Of a stretch of 64,000 nucleotides of DNA, positions 8,183 to 15,800 are shown piece after piece. The DNA lies in assembly GCF_009664855.1 (NCBI RefSeq), contig NZ_CP045928.1:2621688-2685687 (forward strand), in the 5' to 3' direction. Below the pieces are notes generated by a model, which was not told the DNA's origin, did no database searches, and saw only the letters and a program-made list of their open reading frames with translations. The translations under genes were made by a program, and so were the position numbers. The first letter of the stretch is position 1; each line of letters starts with the position of its first letter. Source of the DNA: Flavobacterium sp. SLB02. Its GTDB lineage: Bacteria > Bacteroidota > Bacteroidia > Flavobacteriales > Flavobacteriaceae.

Positions 8183-8605
8183 CTACTTCCTATTCCTCAT
8201 CCACTTTTCTATAGGTTCAAGAACGGTATTCACAATAGTTACCAAAAAAGTACAAATTAAAGCTTCGGCAAAATAACCTGAAGCGGCGATACAACCTATA
8301 GCGGCGCTGCACCATATTGTGGCAGCAGAATTTAGTCCGTGTACATTGGGCCCTTCCCTAAAAATAACTCCTGCTCCCAGAAATCCGACTCCCATAACTA
8401 CCTGAGCGGTAATACGGGTTACATCGATATTGGGTGTGCTTGCAGCCACTTTTATAGACAATAATACAAAAGCGGCAGCTCCTGTTGCTACTAGCATATT
8501 GGTTTTTAGTCCTGTTTCTTTATGATGCCATTGCCTTTCAAAACCTATAATTAGTCCTGCGAATAATGCTATTACAAGTCGGGTAAAAAATTCTGTTGTA
8601 CTCAA
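8183..8605 (-). CDS. MgtC/SapB-family membrane protein
   Basis: A 140-aa inner-membrane protein with four to five hydrophobic helices. It has the family signature ALFAGLIIGFERQWHHKETG near the N-terminus (GxERqxxxxxaGlrT type), then GAAAFVLLS, QVVMGVGFLGAGVIF and LNSAATIWCSAAIGCIAASG. It corresponds to the conserved transmembrane half of MgtC. The C-terminal cytoplasmic domain present in longer members is missing, as in the short SapB-like forms. MgtC proteins have been linked to growth at low magnesium and to F-type ATPase modulation in pathogens; the role here is unknown. The start is the first ATG; the upstream 80 bp are AT-rich. It is transcribed in the same direction as the HxlR regulator 82 bp upstream. 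Confidence 0.85.
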   Translation of the reverse strand: MSTTEFFTRLVIALFAGLIIGFERQWHHKETGLKTNMLVATGAAAFVLLSIKVAASTPNIDVTRITAQVVMGVGFLGAGVIFREGPNVHGLNSAATIWCSAAIGCIAASGYFAEALICTFLVTIVNTVLEPIEKWMRNRK

Positions 8606-8687
8606 AATTATTGTTTTATAAGATTAGAAAACATCTTTATTTTTTTTAAGATTAAATATAAGAATTTTCAGGATTCTAATTCCTAAT

Positions 8688-9059
8688 CTAAGCTTCTGTT
8701 TCAAGAATTTGATTTTCAAGTATCGCTTTTAATTGGGGCGCAAATGCCAATCCCCATTTATCAATTGCCACAATCAAGGGCATTAGGGATTCTCCTGATT
8801 CGGTTAGAAAATATTCTACCCGTAATAAAGGGATTTCATTATAAATTGTTTTTCCTAAAAGTCCGTGAAATTCAAGTTCTTTCAATTGATTTTGCAATAC
8901 GCGTTTTGTAATACCATTTACAGCGTTGATAAGATCTTTAGGCCGCTTTATTCCTTTTGAAATTTCGTCCAGTAAACAAAATTTCCATTTAGAACCCACT
9001 ACTTCCATGGCCACATTAAGTCCGCAATTATAATCGATTGGTATTTTTCGCTGATACAT
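8688..9059 (-). CDS. HxlR-family winged-helix transcriptional regulator
   Basis: A 123-aa protein with the complete HxlR domain. The N-terminal NCGLNVAMEVVGSKWKFCLL has the conserved Cys and the GxKWxxxLL helix. The recognition region is GITKRVLQNQLKELEFHGLL, and the wing contains VEYFLTESGESLMPLI. The N-terminal Cys (about residue 12) is the position used for redox sensing in YodB/HypR relatives. It is divergent from a flavodoxin-fold quinone reductase-like gene 159 bp away, the same arrangement as yodB-azoR-type pairs. It probably represses that gene and itself, with the palindrome at 9086-9111 as operator candidate. The effector is unknown. Confidence 0.88.
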   Translation of the reverse strand: MYQRKIPIDYNCGLNVAMEVVGSKWKFCLLDEISKGIKRPKDLINAVNGITKRVLQNQLKELEFHGLLGKTIYNEIPLLRVEYFLTESGESLMPLIVAIDKWGLAFAPQLKAILENQILETEA

Positions 9060-9085
9060 ATTTCATTCCTTTTAGAAATACAAAA

Positions 9086-9160
9086 GTACAGACAAAAAAG
9101 ATTTTCTGTACCAAATAGCAATGGGGATTAATTTATCACTATATGATTAATTCGCCCCTT
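9086..9160. promoter_or_regulatory. Divergent control region with palindromic operator candidates
   Basis: GTACAGA (9086-9092), a 12-bp spacer, and TCTGTAC (9105-9111) make an exact inverted repeat close to the HxlR gene start. A second, bulged palindrome runs from GGGGATTAAT (9123) to ATTAATTCGCCCC (9160). Both lie between the divergent starts, as expected for a dimeric winged-helix repressor. Confidence 0.55.
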
Positions 9161-9218
9161 ATTGTTGTATCGCTGAATGAGTTTGATCTTTGCAGTTGTA
9201 ATTTTTAATATTTATACA

Positions 9219-9749
9219 ATGAAAACTCTGGTCATTATAATTCATCCTACGCTTGAAAATTCTTTAATTAATAAAAGATGGATCGAAGAATTAAAAAAAT
9301 ATCCCAATCAATATACTTTGCATGATTTATACAATTTATATCCTGACGAAAAGATTGATGTAGAAAAGGAACAACAAATAATAGAAAGTCATGATACCAT
9401 TGTATTTCAGTTTCCGTTTTACTGGTTCAATTGTCCGCCATTGCTAAAAAAATGGCTTGATGAAGTTTTTACTTACGGATGGGCTTATGGCAGTACAAGC
9501 GGTTATAAAGTAGCCAGTAAAAAAATTGCACTTGCGATTTCTGCAGGTATTAGTAAAGAGGATTATAGCGCAAGCGGAAGATATAAATATACTCTGGAAC
9601 AACTGACAACTCCTTTTGAGGTTACCTTCAATTATGTAAAAGCCAATTATCGTCCTTTATTTGCTTTTTATAATGCTGAAAATAATCCTTCAACTGAAAA
9701 CATAGAACAAAATACACAAAAGTATATTGCTTTTCTGGAAGCTTTATAA
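9219..9749 (+). CDS. NAD(P)H:quinone oxidoreductase-like flavoprotein (KefF/MdaB type)
   Basis: A 176-aa protein when started at the ATG at 9219, which is where homology-like sequence (KTLVIIIHPTLENSL) begins; the upstream in-frame ATG at 9177 would add a poor hydrophobic extension. The flavodoxin-like fold shows HPTLENSLINKRW (FMN phosphate region), TIVFQFPFYWFNCPPLLKKW, typical of NQO1/KefF/MdaB proteins, and TYGWAYG. The expected role is two-electron reduction of quinones or electrophiles using NAD(P)H in the cytoplasm. The divergent HxlR gene and palindromes between the two suggest induction by quinone or thiol stress. A bidirectional terminator follows at 9791. Confidence 0.82.
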   Translation: MKTLVIIIHPTLENSLINKRWIEELKKYPNQYTLHDLYNLYPDEKIDVEKEQQIIESHDTIVFQFPFYWFNCPPLLKKWLDEVFTYGWAYGSTSGYKVASKKIALAISAGISKEDYSASGRYKYTLEQLTTPFEVTFNYVKANYRPLFAFYNAENNPSTENIEQNTQKYIAFLEAL

Positions 9750-9790
9750 TTTATAAGAAGAATATTTATTGGGGAAGAAATATTCATAAA

Positions 9791-9818
9791 AAAAGCTGCA
9801 AGAAACCTTGCAGCTTTT
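9791..9818. terminator. Bidirectional intrinsic terminator
   Basis: AAAAGCTGCAAG (9791-9802), loop AAAC, CTTGCAGCTTTT (9807-9818): a perfect 12-bp stem with A/T flanks on both sides. It ends the quinone-reductase gene on plus and the B12 operon on minus. Confidence 0.85.
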
Positions 9819-9840
9819 ATTTGTAATGAGATTAGTATAT

Positions 9841-10788
9841 TTAATCTACACGTTTTACAGAAAGTTTGTCTAAGCAAAAATAAGCTGCTGTGTTCATTCC
9901 GTAAACTAAATCTGAATCTGTCGAAGTCATTTGGAAAACAAGGTATTTTACTTCTCCTAAACCCTGAAGATTACTTGTATTTACATTTACCCATCCTGTA
10001 GGCATCACTAATGAAGAGCCTGTATGGTTGGCTAATGTGTGTACAATAGGATTTGTGATTGTTCCGTCTTCAGCAACTCCGTAAATTAATAATTTGAAAG
10101 AATCACCTGAAGTGAATGCTCTTGCAAATCCATCTCCGTATAAACAACCGTAATATGGCCACGGATGCATGTTTATTTTTAAACCTTCCACTTTGTATAA
10201 TCCTGTGTTTCCAATTTTAATCCAGTTAGAAAAACCGCTTTCGCTAAAAGTAGTTCCTTGCGGATTTTTAGGATCTAAATAACTTGACCAATAGGCCACA
10301 ATGTAAGGATCACCGGTTGTTCCCGGAGTTCCCGCTGCAATTGTTGAGGAAGAACCAAAACCGCTTCCTGCCATAGTTCCCCATTGATGAGGCACCCATC
10401 CGTCAGATCCGCCTGGAGCTGAACCTGAACCATAATTTGTAATGTCATTTACATTAGAAACGATAAAACCATCCCAATAGTTGTAACCTGAAGAGGTTCC
10501 TGTATGCGAAAACGTAAAAATATCTACATTTAAATTCGTGTTAGCTACATACGTGTTTTCCCAGTATTTACCACCAGTTGTAGTGATTCCGCTGGTTAAT
10601 AATGAACTGGTTAAATTAAGAGTTGACGTGGTTCCAATTGCCGGATCGGTAACTGTTTTTTTTGTTGTACCACTGGCGTTTTTTGCTACTGCACTTGCGC
10701 TTTCGTTGCTTAATGGGGCGTCATCATTGTTACAGGATGAAAGTCCTAAGAAAAGACCAACTGTCAAAAAATAAAGTACTTTTTTCAT
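9841..10788 (-). CDS. DUF4465-domain surface lipoprotein of the B12 operon
   Basis: A 315-aa lipoprotein. The signal peptide KKVLYFLTVGLFLGLSSC ends in a lipobox with Cys19, followed by NNDD, the acidic type of tail seen in surface-exposed Bacteroidota lipoproteins. A low-complexity linker leads to a single beta-rich domain (~residues 60-315) with KYWENTYV, GYNYWDGFIVSN, GDPYIVAYWSSY and a C-terminal MNTAAYFCLDKLSV, which fits DUF4465. DUF4465 proteins are known from cobalamin loci of Bacteroidota; BtuH-type cobamide binders may be related, but I am not certain of that link. It is the last gene of the riboswitch-headed operon, 58 bp after the previous one, so a role in capturing a corrinoid at the surface is inferred. 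Confidence 0.75.
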   Translation of the reverse strand: MKKVLYFLTVGLFLGLSSCNNDDAPLSNESASAVAKNASGTTKKTVTDPAIGTTSTLNLTSSLLTSGITTTGGKYWENTYVANTNLNVDIFTFSHTGTSSGYNYWDGFIVSNVNDITNYGSGSAPGGSDGWVPHQWGTMAGSGFGSSSTIAAGTPGTTGDPYIVAYWSSYLDPKNPQGTTFSESGFSNWIKIGNTGLYKVEGLKINMHPWPYYGCLYGDGFARAFTSGDSFKLLIYGVAEDGTITNPIVHTLANHTGSSLVMPTGWVNVNTSNLQGLGEVKYLVFQMTSTDSDLVYGMNTAAYFCLDKLSVKRVD

Positions 10789-10846
10789 AATTTATAAAAT
10801 TTAGGGTTAATATTCGTCTTTAATAACTTTCAAGAAAAGGTGGTTC

Positions 10847-12076
10847 TTACTTGATTGCTTTTGGAAAATTCAAATCTTCTACATGTGTAAAGAAGTTCGT
10901 TACCAAGTCTGTCGCGCCCGCTTCTGCATATGTCGAAACGTACACTTTTACAAAATCGATTCCCGGTAAATGAACTTTTTTTCCGTTGCTGTCTACAGCC
11001 CAACTAATGTCTATTGACGGATCTTTAATACCTCCGTAACCCCACTCAAAAGTTCCTATGTTATAGGTTGTTCCTTCTCCATCGCTTACATCTTTTACGG
11101 GCAGGTATATTTTTGTTCCTTTTAGTGTGTAAGATTCTCCCATCCATTGTGGGTAGTAATTATAGCGTCTCCATTTTTTTGTTCTTGTAATAAAACCGGA
11201 TGCAGTTTTATTGTCTGTCCATTTAAGATATTCTTTATCAAACTGCCAGTCTTTTGTACCTGTTACAGCAGCTTTGCTAGTATTTGGTTTGTTGTATGTT
11301 ATTTCATAATTCTTTACAGTAGTCGATTTATTGTATTCGCTACCGGCAATTTCATACCATTCGTTATCGTCTGCAATACCATTTTTGTTTGCATCATAAG
11401 CAACATAAACACTCACAGGAGAAACTTTTGAGTTGCCACTGTCTTCATTCATTTGAATCTTAAAATCACGTTTTCCGTAAGCATTTACTACAGTATGATC
11501 AAATGCTGTGGTAATAGATCCTCCAAAAGTCCCTAACGGCACCGCATTTCCTTCGATAAGATCTAACTTAACTTGTTCCAAAACTTCTGCTTTGGTAGTA
11601 AAACCATAACTATCAAGATTATAACTTGGAGCAGGTATATAATCGATTAGCGATAATGCTTTTGAAGTGTAGTTTTTTCCCGTTTCTGAAACTGTAACTT
11701 TTGTAGAAGCTTGTTTTACCAATTTACCCAATGTTACCGTTAGATCTACCACATAATTATCTGCTTTTGCTGTTATAAACTGTAAGTTTTTGGTGTCTCC
11801 AATAACAGAATCTTTTACAGCTCCGCCCGTTCCGGTTACTTTTAATGTCCATTTGTATTTAGCAAGTTCGGCATCCGCATTTTCAATCAATACTTGTGGT
11901 TCTACGGTTACTGCATTGTATCTGCTCACAGTAAAATCTGAGGCTAATTTTAATGAAAGAGAAGCTTCTTTAACGGGTTGCGTTTCAGGGTTATCTTGTT
12001 TTGAATCGTCATTACTACAGCAGTAAAAAGTGCCAATAGCTACCAGAAACAAACTATGTTTTAAATACTTTTTCAT
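10847..12076 (-). CDS. Surface lipoprotein, paralog 3 of 3 in the B12 operon
   Basis: A 409-aa lipoprotein: signal peptide ending FYCC with SNDDSKQDN after it. Residues ~40-130 look like a PKD/Ig-like beta-sandwich (YKWTLKVTGTGG, YVVDLTVTLG). The rest shares blocks with the two upstream paralogs: SYNLDSYGF, LGTFGGSITTAFDHTVVN, YDANKNGIADDNEWYEI and KKVHLPGIDFVKVY. The DxNxNGxxDDxE loop resembles calcium-binding repeat loops. It differs from the other two mainly in linker lengths, so this is gene duplication followed by divergence. It lies 7 bp downstream of paralog 2. No enzyme motif is seen; a ligand-binding or receptor-accessory role for corrinoid uptake is inferred from the operon. Confidence 0.8.
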   Translation of the reverse strand: MKKYLKHSLFLVAIGTFYCCSNDDSKQDNPETQPVKEASLSLKLASDFTVSRYNAVTVEPQVLIENADAELAKYKWTLKVTGTGGAVKDSVIGDTKNLQFITAKADNYVVDLTVTLGKLVKQASTKVTVSETGKNYTSKALSLIDYIPAPSYNLDSYGFTTKAEVLEQVKLDLIEGNAVPLGTFGGSITTAFDHTVVNAYGKRDFKIQMNEDSGNSKVSPVSVYVAYDANKNGIADDNEWYEIAGSEYNKSTTVKNYEITYNKPNTSKAAVTGTKDWQFDKEYLKWTDNKTASGFITRTKKWRRYNYYPQWMGESYTLKGTKIYLPVKDVSDGEGTTYNIGTFEWGYGGIKDPSIDISWAVDSNGKKVHLPGIDFVKVYVSTYAEAGATDLVTNFFTHVEDLNFPKAIK

Positions 12077-12083
12077 ATTCTTA

Positions 12084-13316
12084 TTATTTTACTTTTTTTA
12101 AGTTGTATTTTTTTAATAAATGTAGATCTCCTGCGCCTGCAAATTTGGTAGCCATGGAAGATTGCTGATGGCAAAGTCCCATTGGTTCGCTCACACAGTT
12201 GACTACTTTTATAAAATTAATTCCCGGAAGATTGGCTTTGTTTCCGTTTTTATCTACAGCCCAGTTGATATCAATATCTGGATTAACTGCATTTGCATAT
12301 CCCCATTGCGGAGGTGTAAAATTCCATAATGTACTTTGCCCAGGGCGTGCTGTAACAAAATCTACATTAAGTCTTGTACCTTCATAAGTAACTGCGGTTT
12401 GAGCAGCCCATAAAGGATAATATTCTTTTTTGCTTTTAGATCTTGGTAAGTAATATGATTCAGGTGAATTATTTTCGCAAAAGATGTGCTCACGATCAGA
12501 AAACATATCGTTTGGTCCGCCCACTACAACAGGTGCTCCGGCAGCTTTTTTATGGTAGGTTATTTTAAAATTCTTTGTTGTGGTGGCTTTCGTATGCTGG
12601 CTTCCTATGATTTCGTACCATTCGTCTTCGTCTGGTTTTCCGTTTCCATTTTTATCATAAGCAACATATACAATTCCGGGTGCCGGCGGATTCGCTTTGT
12701 CTGTTAAATCTCCTCCATAAATTCTAAAATCACTTTGTCCTGTAACATTTACAACGGTATGATCGAAACCAATAATAATAGAACCTCCAAAACCTCCTAA
12801 GTCTAGTTGATAACCTACATTAGTCTCATTGATTCTGCCCAAAGCAGTACGTAAAATATCTTCTTTTTTAAATCCGTCTTTGTATAAATCATTGGCAAAC
12901 ATTCCCGGTGCCGGATCAAAATCGAAAATACTCGTGATGTACGGATTGTAATTTTTAGTTTCGTTAGTTACGTTTACGATTGTTTTTTTGCTGCCTTTTT
13001 GGTCTCCTGAAGTGACATTTAAAGTAAGTTCATAAGCTCCAGCATAAATGGCTACAAAACGCAGGTCTTTTGTATTTCCTACAATAGAATCCGTCTTTTG
13101 GTTCACCGGGTTTTTAGTCAATATCCATTGGTAAACAGGGCTGGTAGTTTCGGCAGAAGCCGGTATGTTTACAACACTAAATGTCGATGTTTCGTATTTT
13201 TCCTGAAGTGTAACTGCGATCTTTTCTTCAGCTTTATCATCATCATTGTTGCTGCTGCAACCTGTAAACACGGCTGCAAAGGCAATTAATAATAAATGGG
13301 TAAGTTTTTTTTTCAT
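12084..13316 (-). CDS. Surface lipoprotein, paralog 2 of 3 in the B12 operon
   Basis: A 410-aa lipoprotein (signal peptide ending VFTGC, then SSNNDDDK). It has the same architecture as its neighbours: a front PKD/Ig-like sandwich (SPVYQWILTKN, AYELTLNVTSG), then the shared large domain with FDFDPAPGMFAND, LGGFGGSIIIGFDHTVVN, YDKNGNGKPDEDEWYEI and INWAVDKNGNKANLPG. The late segment contains extra cysteines (NCVSEPMGLCHQQ) absent from paralogs 1 and 3. Gaps of 41 bp upstream and 7 bp downstream argue for one transcript from the cobalamin riboswitch. Function beyond surface location is not known; binding of a corrinoid or of the BtuB/BtuG complex is inference. Confidence 0.8.
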   Translation of the reverse strand: MKKKLTHLLLIAFAAVFTGCSSNNDDDKAEEKIAVTLQEKYETSTFSVVNIPASAETTSPVYQWILTKNPVNQKTDSIVGNTKDLRFVAIYAGAYELTLNVTSGDQKGSKKTIVNVTNETKNYNPYITSIFDFDPAPGMFANDLYKDGFKKEDILRTALGRINETNVGYQLDLGGFGGSIIIGFDHTVVNVTGQSDFRIYGGDLTDKANPPAPGIVYVAYDKNGNGKPDEDEWYEIIGSQHTKATTTKNFKITYHKKAAGAPVVVGGPNDMFSDREHIFCENNSPESYYLPRSKSKKEYYPLWAAQTAVTYEGTRLNVDFVTARPGQSTLWNFTPPQWGYANAVNPDIDINWAVDKNGNKANLPGINFIKVVNCVSEPMGLCHQQSSMATKFAGAGDLHLLKKYNLKKVK

Positions 13317-13357
13317 GGTTTTTGGTATTATAATTTTAATTTAACATTCTAATTATT

Positions 13358-14653
13358 CTATTTTCTGGTCGGAATATTTTCTCCCAAAAGGTGCAAATCT
13401 GTTGCTCCCATTATTTCGGTAGAAGTTTCGCCTAACCATCCCGCTTGTTGGTTGAGACCATTATACACTTTTACAAAATCTACTCCCGGAAGGTGAATTT
13501 TGTTTCCGTTTTTATCAATTGCCCAATCAATATCTATAGCAGAATCATCGTCGTTGTTAGGTGCATTATCAGCATATCCGTAAAGAAATGCATACTGAAC
13601 AAAATAGCTTCCGGTTCCGCTTTCATCAACAGCATTGTCTGGTAATCTTGTTCCTTTAAAGGTGAGGCTTGGCTGATCTTTAAGCCATTTTGGCCAGTAA
13701 TCTAAGGAGTGATTGTAGGCGTTGTTTTGTGCCAGATAACCATCTTTACCCTGATTGTCTTTCCAGTAGATGTATTCTATATCAGTAAAAAGTACAGTTC
13801 CGGTTCCGCCTCCGGGAACAGGCACTTTGTTGGGATCTGGCCTGTAATAGGTGATTTCGTAATTATGAATCGTTTTTTCCATGTTGTGTCCGGCACCTTC
13901 TATTTCGTACCATTCATCATCCGGAAGTCCGTTTTTATTCTTGTCGTAAGAAACCATTATAACTCCCGCTTCACTACTGCCTCCGCGCATTGAAGTATCA
14001 GGATTAGGATTGGCATCTGCCCAGAAAGCATTGCCTAAAACCCTAAAATCACGTTTCCCTTTTATGTTTACAATGGTATGATCAAATCCAAAAACAATGT
14101 AACCACCAAATGCTCCAAGCGAAATAAGATCTCCGTTTTTCTTGGCTAGGTATGTATTGGCTCTGTCCAAAATTCTTTCGGTCGTTTCTCCGTCATTGGC
14201 TGCCGGTAAATCATTTATAAACTGTCCGGGTGCCGGTTTAAATTCAAATACCTTGTCAATAAAGGTTTTATATTCCTTTGTTTCTTTGGTTACATTTACC
14301 TTTACTTTTTGCGTTTGCATCATTCCCTGATCATTGATCAGTAACGTAAGTTCGTAAACGCCAACGTCTGTCGCAGCGAATAAGGTTTCTTTGGCTGTAA
14401 CATCAGAAAACGCATAATTCTCTGACGGTCCTTTTGTCACGCTCCATGTAAATTTAGCCTCTGTACTTAAGCCATTATGTGCCGTAACTGATATTATTTT
14501 AGACCGTTGTACACTATATTCGTTTTCAACAGTAGTTTCGCCGTTATCATCGTCATTCGATCCACTATCAGAACAATTGATAAGTGTTAGTGATACTAAT
14601 ACAAGCACTGCGAATCGAAAATGTTTTAAAAAGTTGTGATACATTTTTTTCAT
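13358..14653 (-). CDS. Surface lipoprotein, paralog 1 of 3 in the B12 operon
   Basis: A 431-aa lipoprotein whose signal peptide ends TLINC, followed by SDSGSNDDD. The N-terminal ~120 residues form a PKD/Ig-like sandwich (AKFTWSVTKGPSE, VYELTLLINDQG). The rest has FEFKPAPGQFINDLP, LGAFGGYIVFGFDHTIVN, YDKNKNGLPDDEWYEI and IDWAIDKNGNKIHLPG, all shared with the following two genes. It is the longest of the three because of inserts around NPNPDTSMRGGSS and VPGGGTGT. Its start lies 1 bp after the BtuG-like stop, which suggests tight coupling. Sequence gives location (outer membrane, probably surface) and a likely calcium-stabilised loop, but not a ligand. Confidence 0.8.
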   Translation of the reverse strand: MKKMYHNFLKHFRFAVLVLVSLTLINCSDSGSNDDDNGETTVENEYSVQRSKIISVTAHNGLSTEAKFTWSVTKGPSENYAFSDVTAKETLFAATDVGVYELTLLINDQGMMQTQKVKVNVTKETKEYKTFIDKVFEFKPAPGQFINDLPAANDGETTERILDRANTYLAKKNGDLISLGAFGGYIVFGFDHTIVNIKGKRDFRVLGNAFWADANPNPDTSMRGGSSEAGVIMVSYDKNKNGLPDDEWYEIEGAGHNMEKTIHNYEITYYRPDPNKVPVPGGGTGTVLFTDIEYIYWKDNQGKDGYLAQNNAYNHSLDYWPKWLKDQPSLTFKGTRLPDNAVDESGTGSYFVQYAFLYGYADNAPNNDDDSAIDIDWAIDKNGNKIHLPGVDFVKVYNGLNQQAGWLGETSTEIMGATDLHLLGENIPTRK

Positions 14654-14654
14654 T

Positions 14655-15800
14655 TTAATTTTTAGTTATAAAAGCAATATGTGCAGGAATATTCCCTGCT
14701 GTAGTTTTCCATTTTAATTTACCTTCGGGCGTAAAGCAATAGATGTAGCCTGTTACCACATAATTTTGCGCATCAGTAATATAAATTTCTTTGGTTTCAG
14801 GATTTATCTGAAGTCCGTACGGAATCATGATTTGTTTCTCTGTACCGTCTGTAATAATCTTATCACTTATTACTTTCTTTGTTTTTGTATCTAATATTCC
14901 ATAAGTCACTTTATTACTATTGGTGAGGTAACTCCATGATACACTGTAGTAGTAGAGTAAATCGTCAACGAGACACATTCCTAAAACCGGCATATCGAGC
15001 TGCATTTTTTTCTCATCTGTTTTAGTATCAATCACAAAAAGATTCGAGGGCGTGTTGTAATAATCTCCTCTGGAACTCACATAAATATCTCCCCTGCTGT
15101 CGATTTCCATGCTGTAGAGATTGATCCCTACATCTATCTTTTTTATTTCGGTAAAAGTTTCAAGATCGATTACAGATACGGTTCTGTCGTAATTAGGAAC
15201 CCTGTAACCTCCGGAATTGGCAACGTAAAGTTTCCCGTTGTGTACCACCATTTGTTCGGGCTGATAACCCACATTTACTTTTCTTTTTATTTCTAATGAT
15301 GTCGTATCGATTTCTGCCACAAAACCTATTTCTGCATTGGGATCAATGGCAACCGGACCTGCATAAGAACTTACATAAGCTTTGTCTTTATAAAAAGCGA
15401 CATATCTACAATTGGGAATGTCTATTTTTTTGATGCGTTTTGCTGTCCATTTATCAATAACCTCAACTTTGTTGGAAACATTAATTATAGCATAAACCTT
15501 GTTGCCATAGATTTGAATATCGTTTCCAACATCACCCAATTCTTTTACAACTGTCGGGTTTCGTTCTGAATAAATATCGGTGGTATAATTTCCTGTTCTA
15601 TAACTGAATAGGTCGATACTGGCACGGTTCATTCCCATATTACCTTCGTTAAGAAGATAAAAACCTTCTATTTTACCATCGCTTCTTGGCGCGGCAACAT
15701 TTTTATCCGAAGATGGAAAAATGGTTTCTTCTTCCCGACAGGAAACAAAAGCAAGGGTTATCAATAAACCGAGGACTAATTTTGTTGTGATCTTTTTCAT
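14655..15800 (-). CDS. btuG: BtuG-like beta-propeller surface lipoprotein
   Basis: A 381-aa lipoprotein (signal peptide ending LAFVSC, Cys21). The mature part is a YncE/quinoprotein-type beta-propeller: repeats such as NKVEVIDKWTAKRIKKIDI, RTVSVIDLETFTEIKKIDV and NLFVIDTKTDEKKMQLDM, each ~45 residues, and a starting GFYLLNEGNMGMNRASIDLF. Propeller lipoproteins of this form in Bacteroidota cobalamin loci are BtuG, which sits on BtuB and binds B12 very tightly. Here it directly follows the receptor, with a 4-bp ATGA overlap (15797-15800), and the operon has a cobalamin riboswitch, so the assignment is well supported by context. The closest other option is a generic DUF5074-type propeller. Confidence 0.85.
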   Translation of the reverse strand: MKKITTKLVLGLLITLAFVSCREEETIFPSSDKNVAAPRSDGKIEGFYLLNEGNMGMNRASIDLFSYRTGNYTTDIYSERNPTVVKELGDVGNDIQIYGNKVYAIINVSNKVEVIDKWTAKRIKKIDIPNCRYVAFYKDKAYVSSYAGPVAIDPNAEIGFVAEIDTTSLEIKRKVNVGYQPEQMVVHNGKLYVANSGGYRVPNYDRTVSVIDLETFTEIKKIDVGINLYSMEIDSRGDIYVSSRGDYYNTPSNLFVIDTKTDEKKMQLDMPVLGMCLVDDLLYYYSVSWSYLTNSNKVTYGILDTKTKKVISDKIITDGTEKQIMIPYGLQINPETKEIYITDAQNYVVTGYIYCFTPEGKLKWKTTAGNIPAHIAFITKN

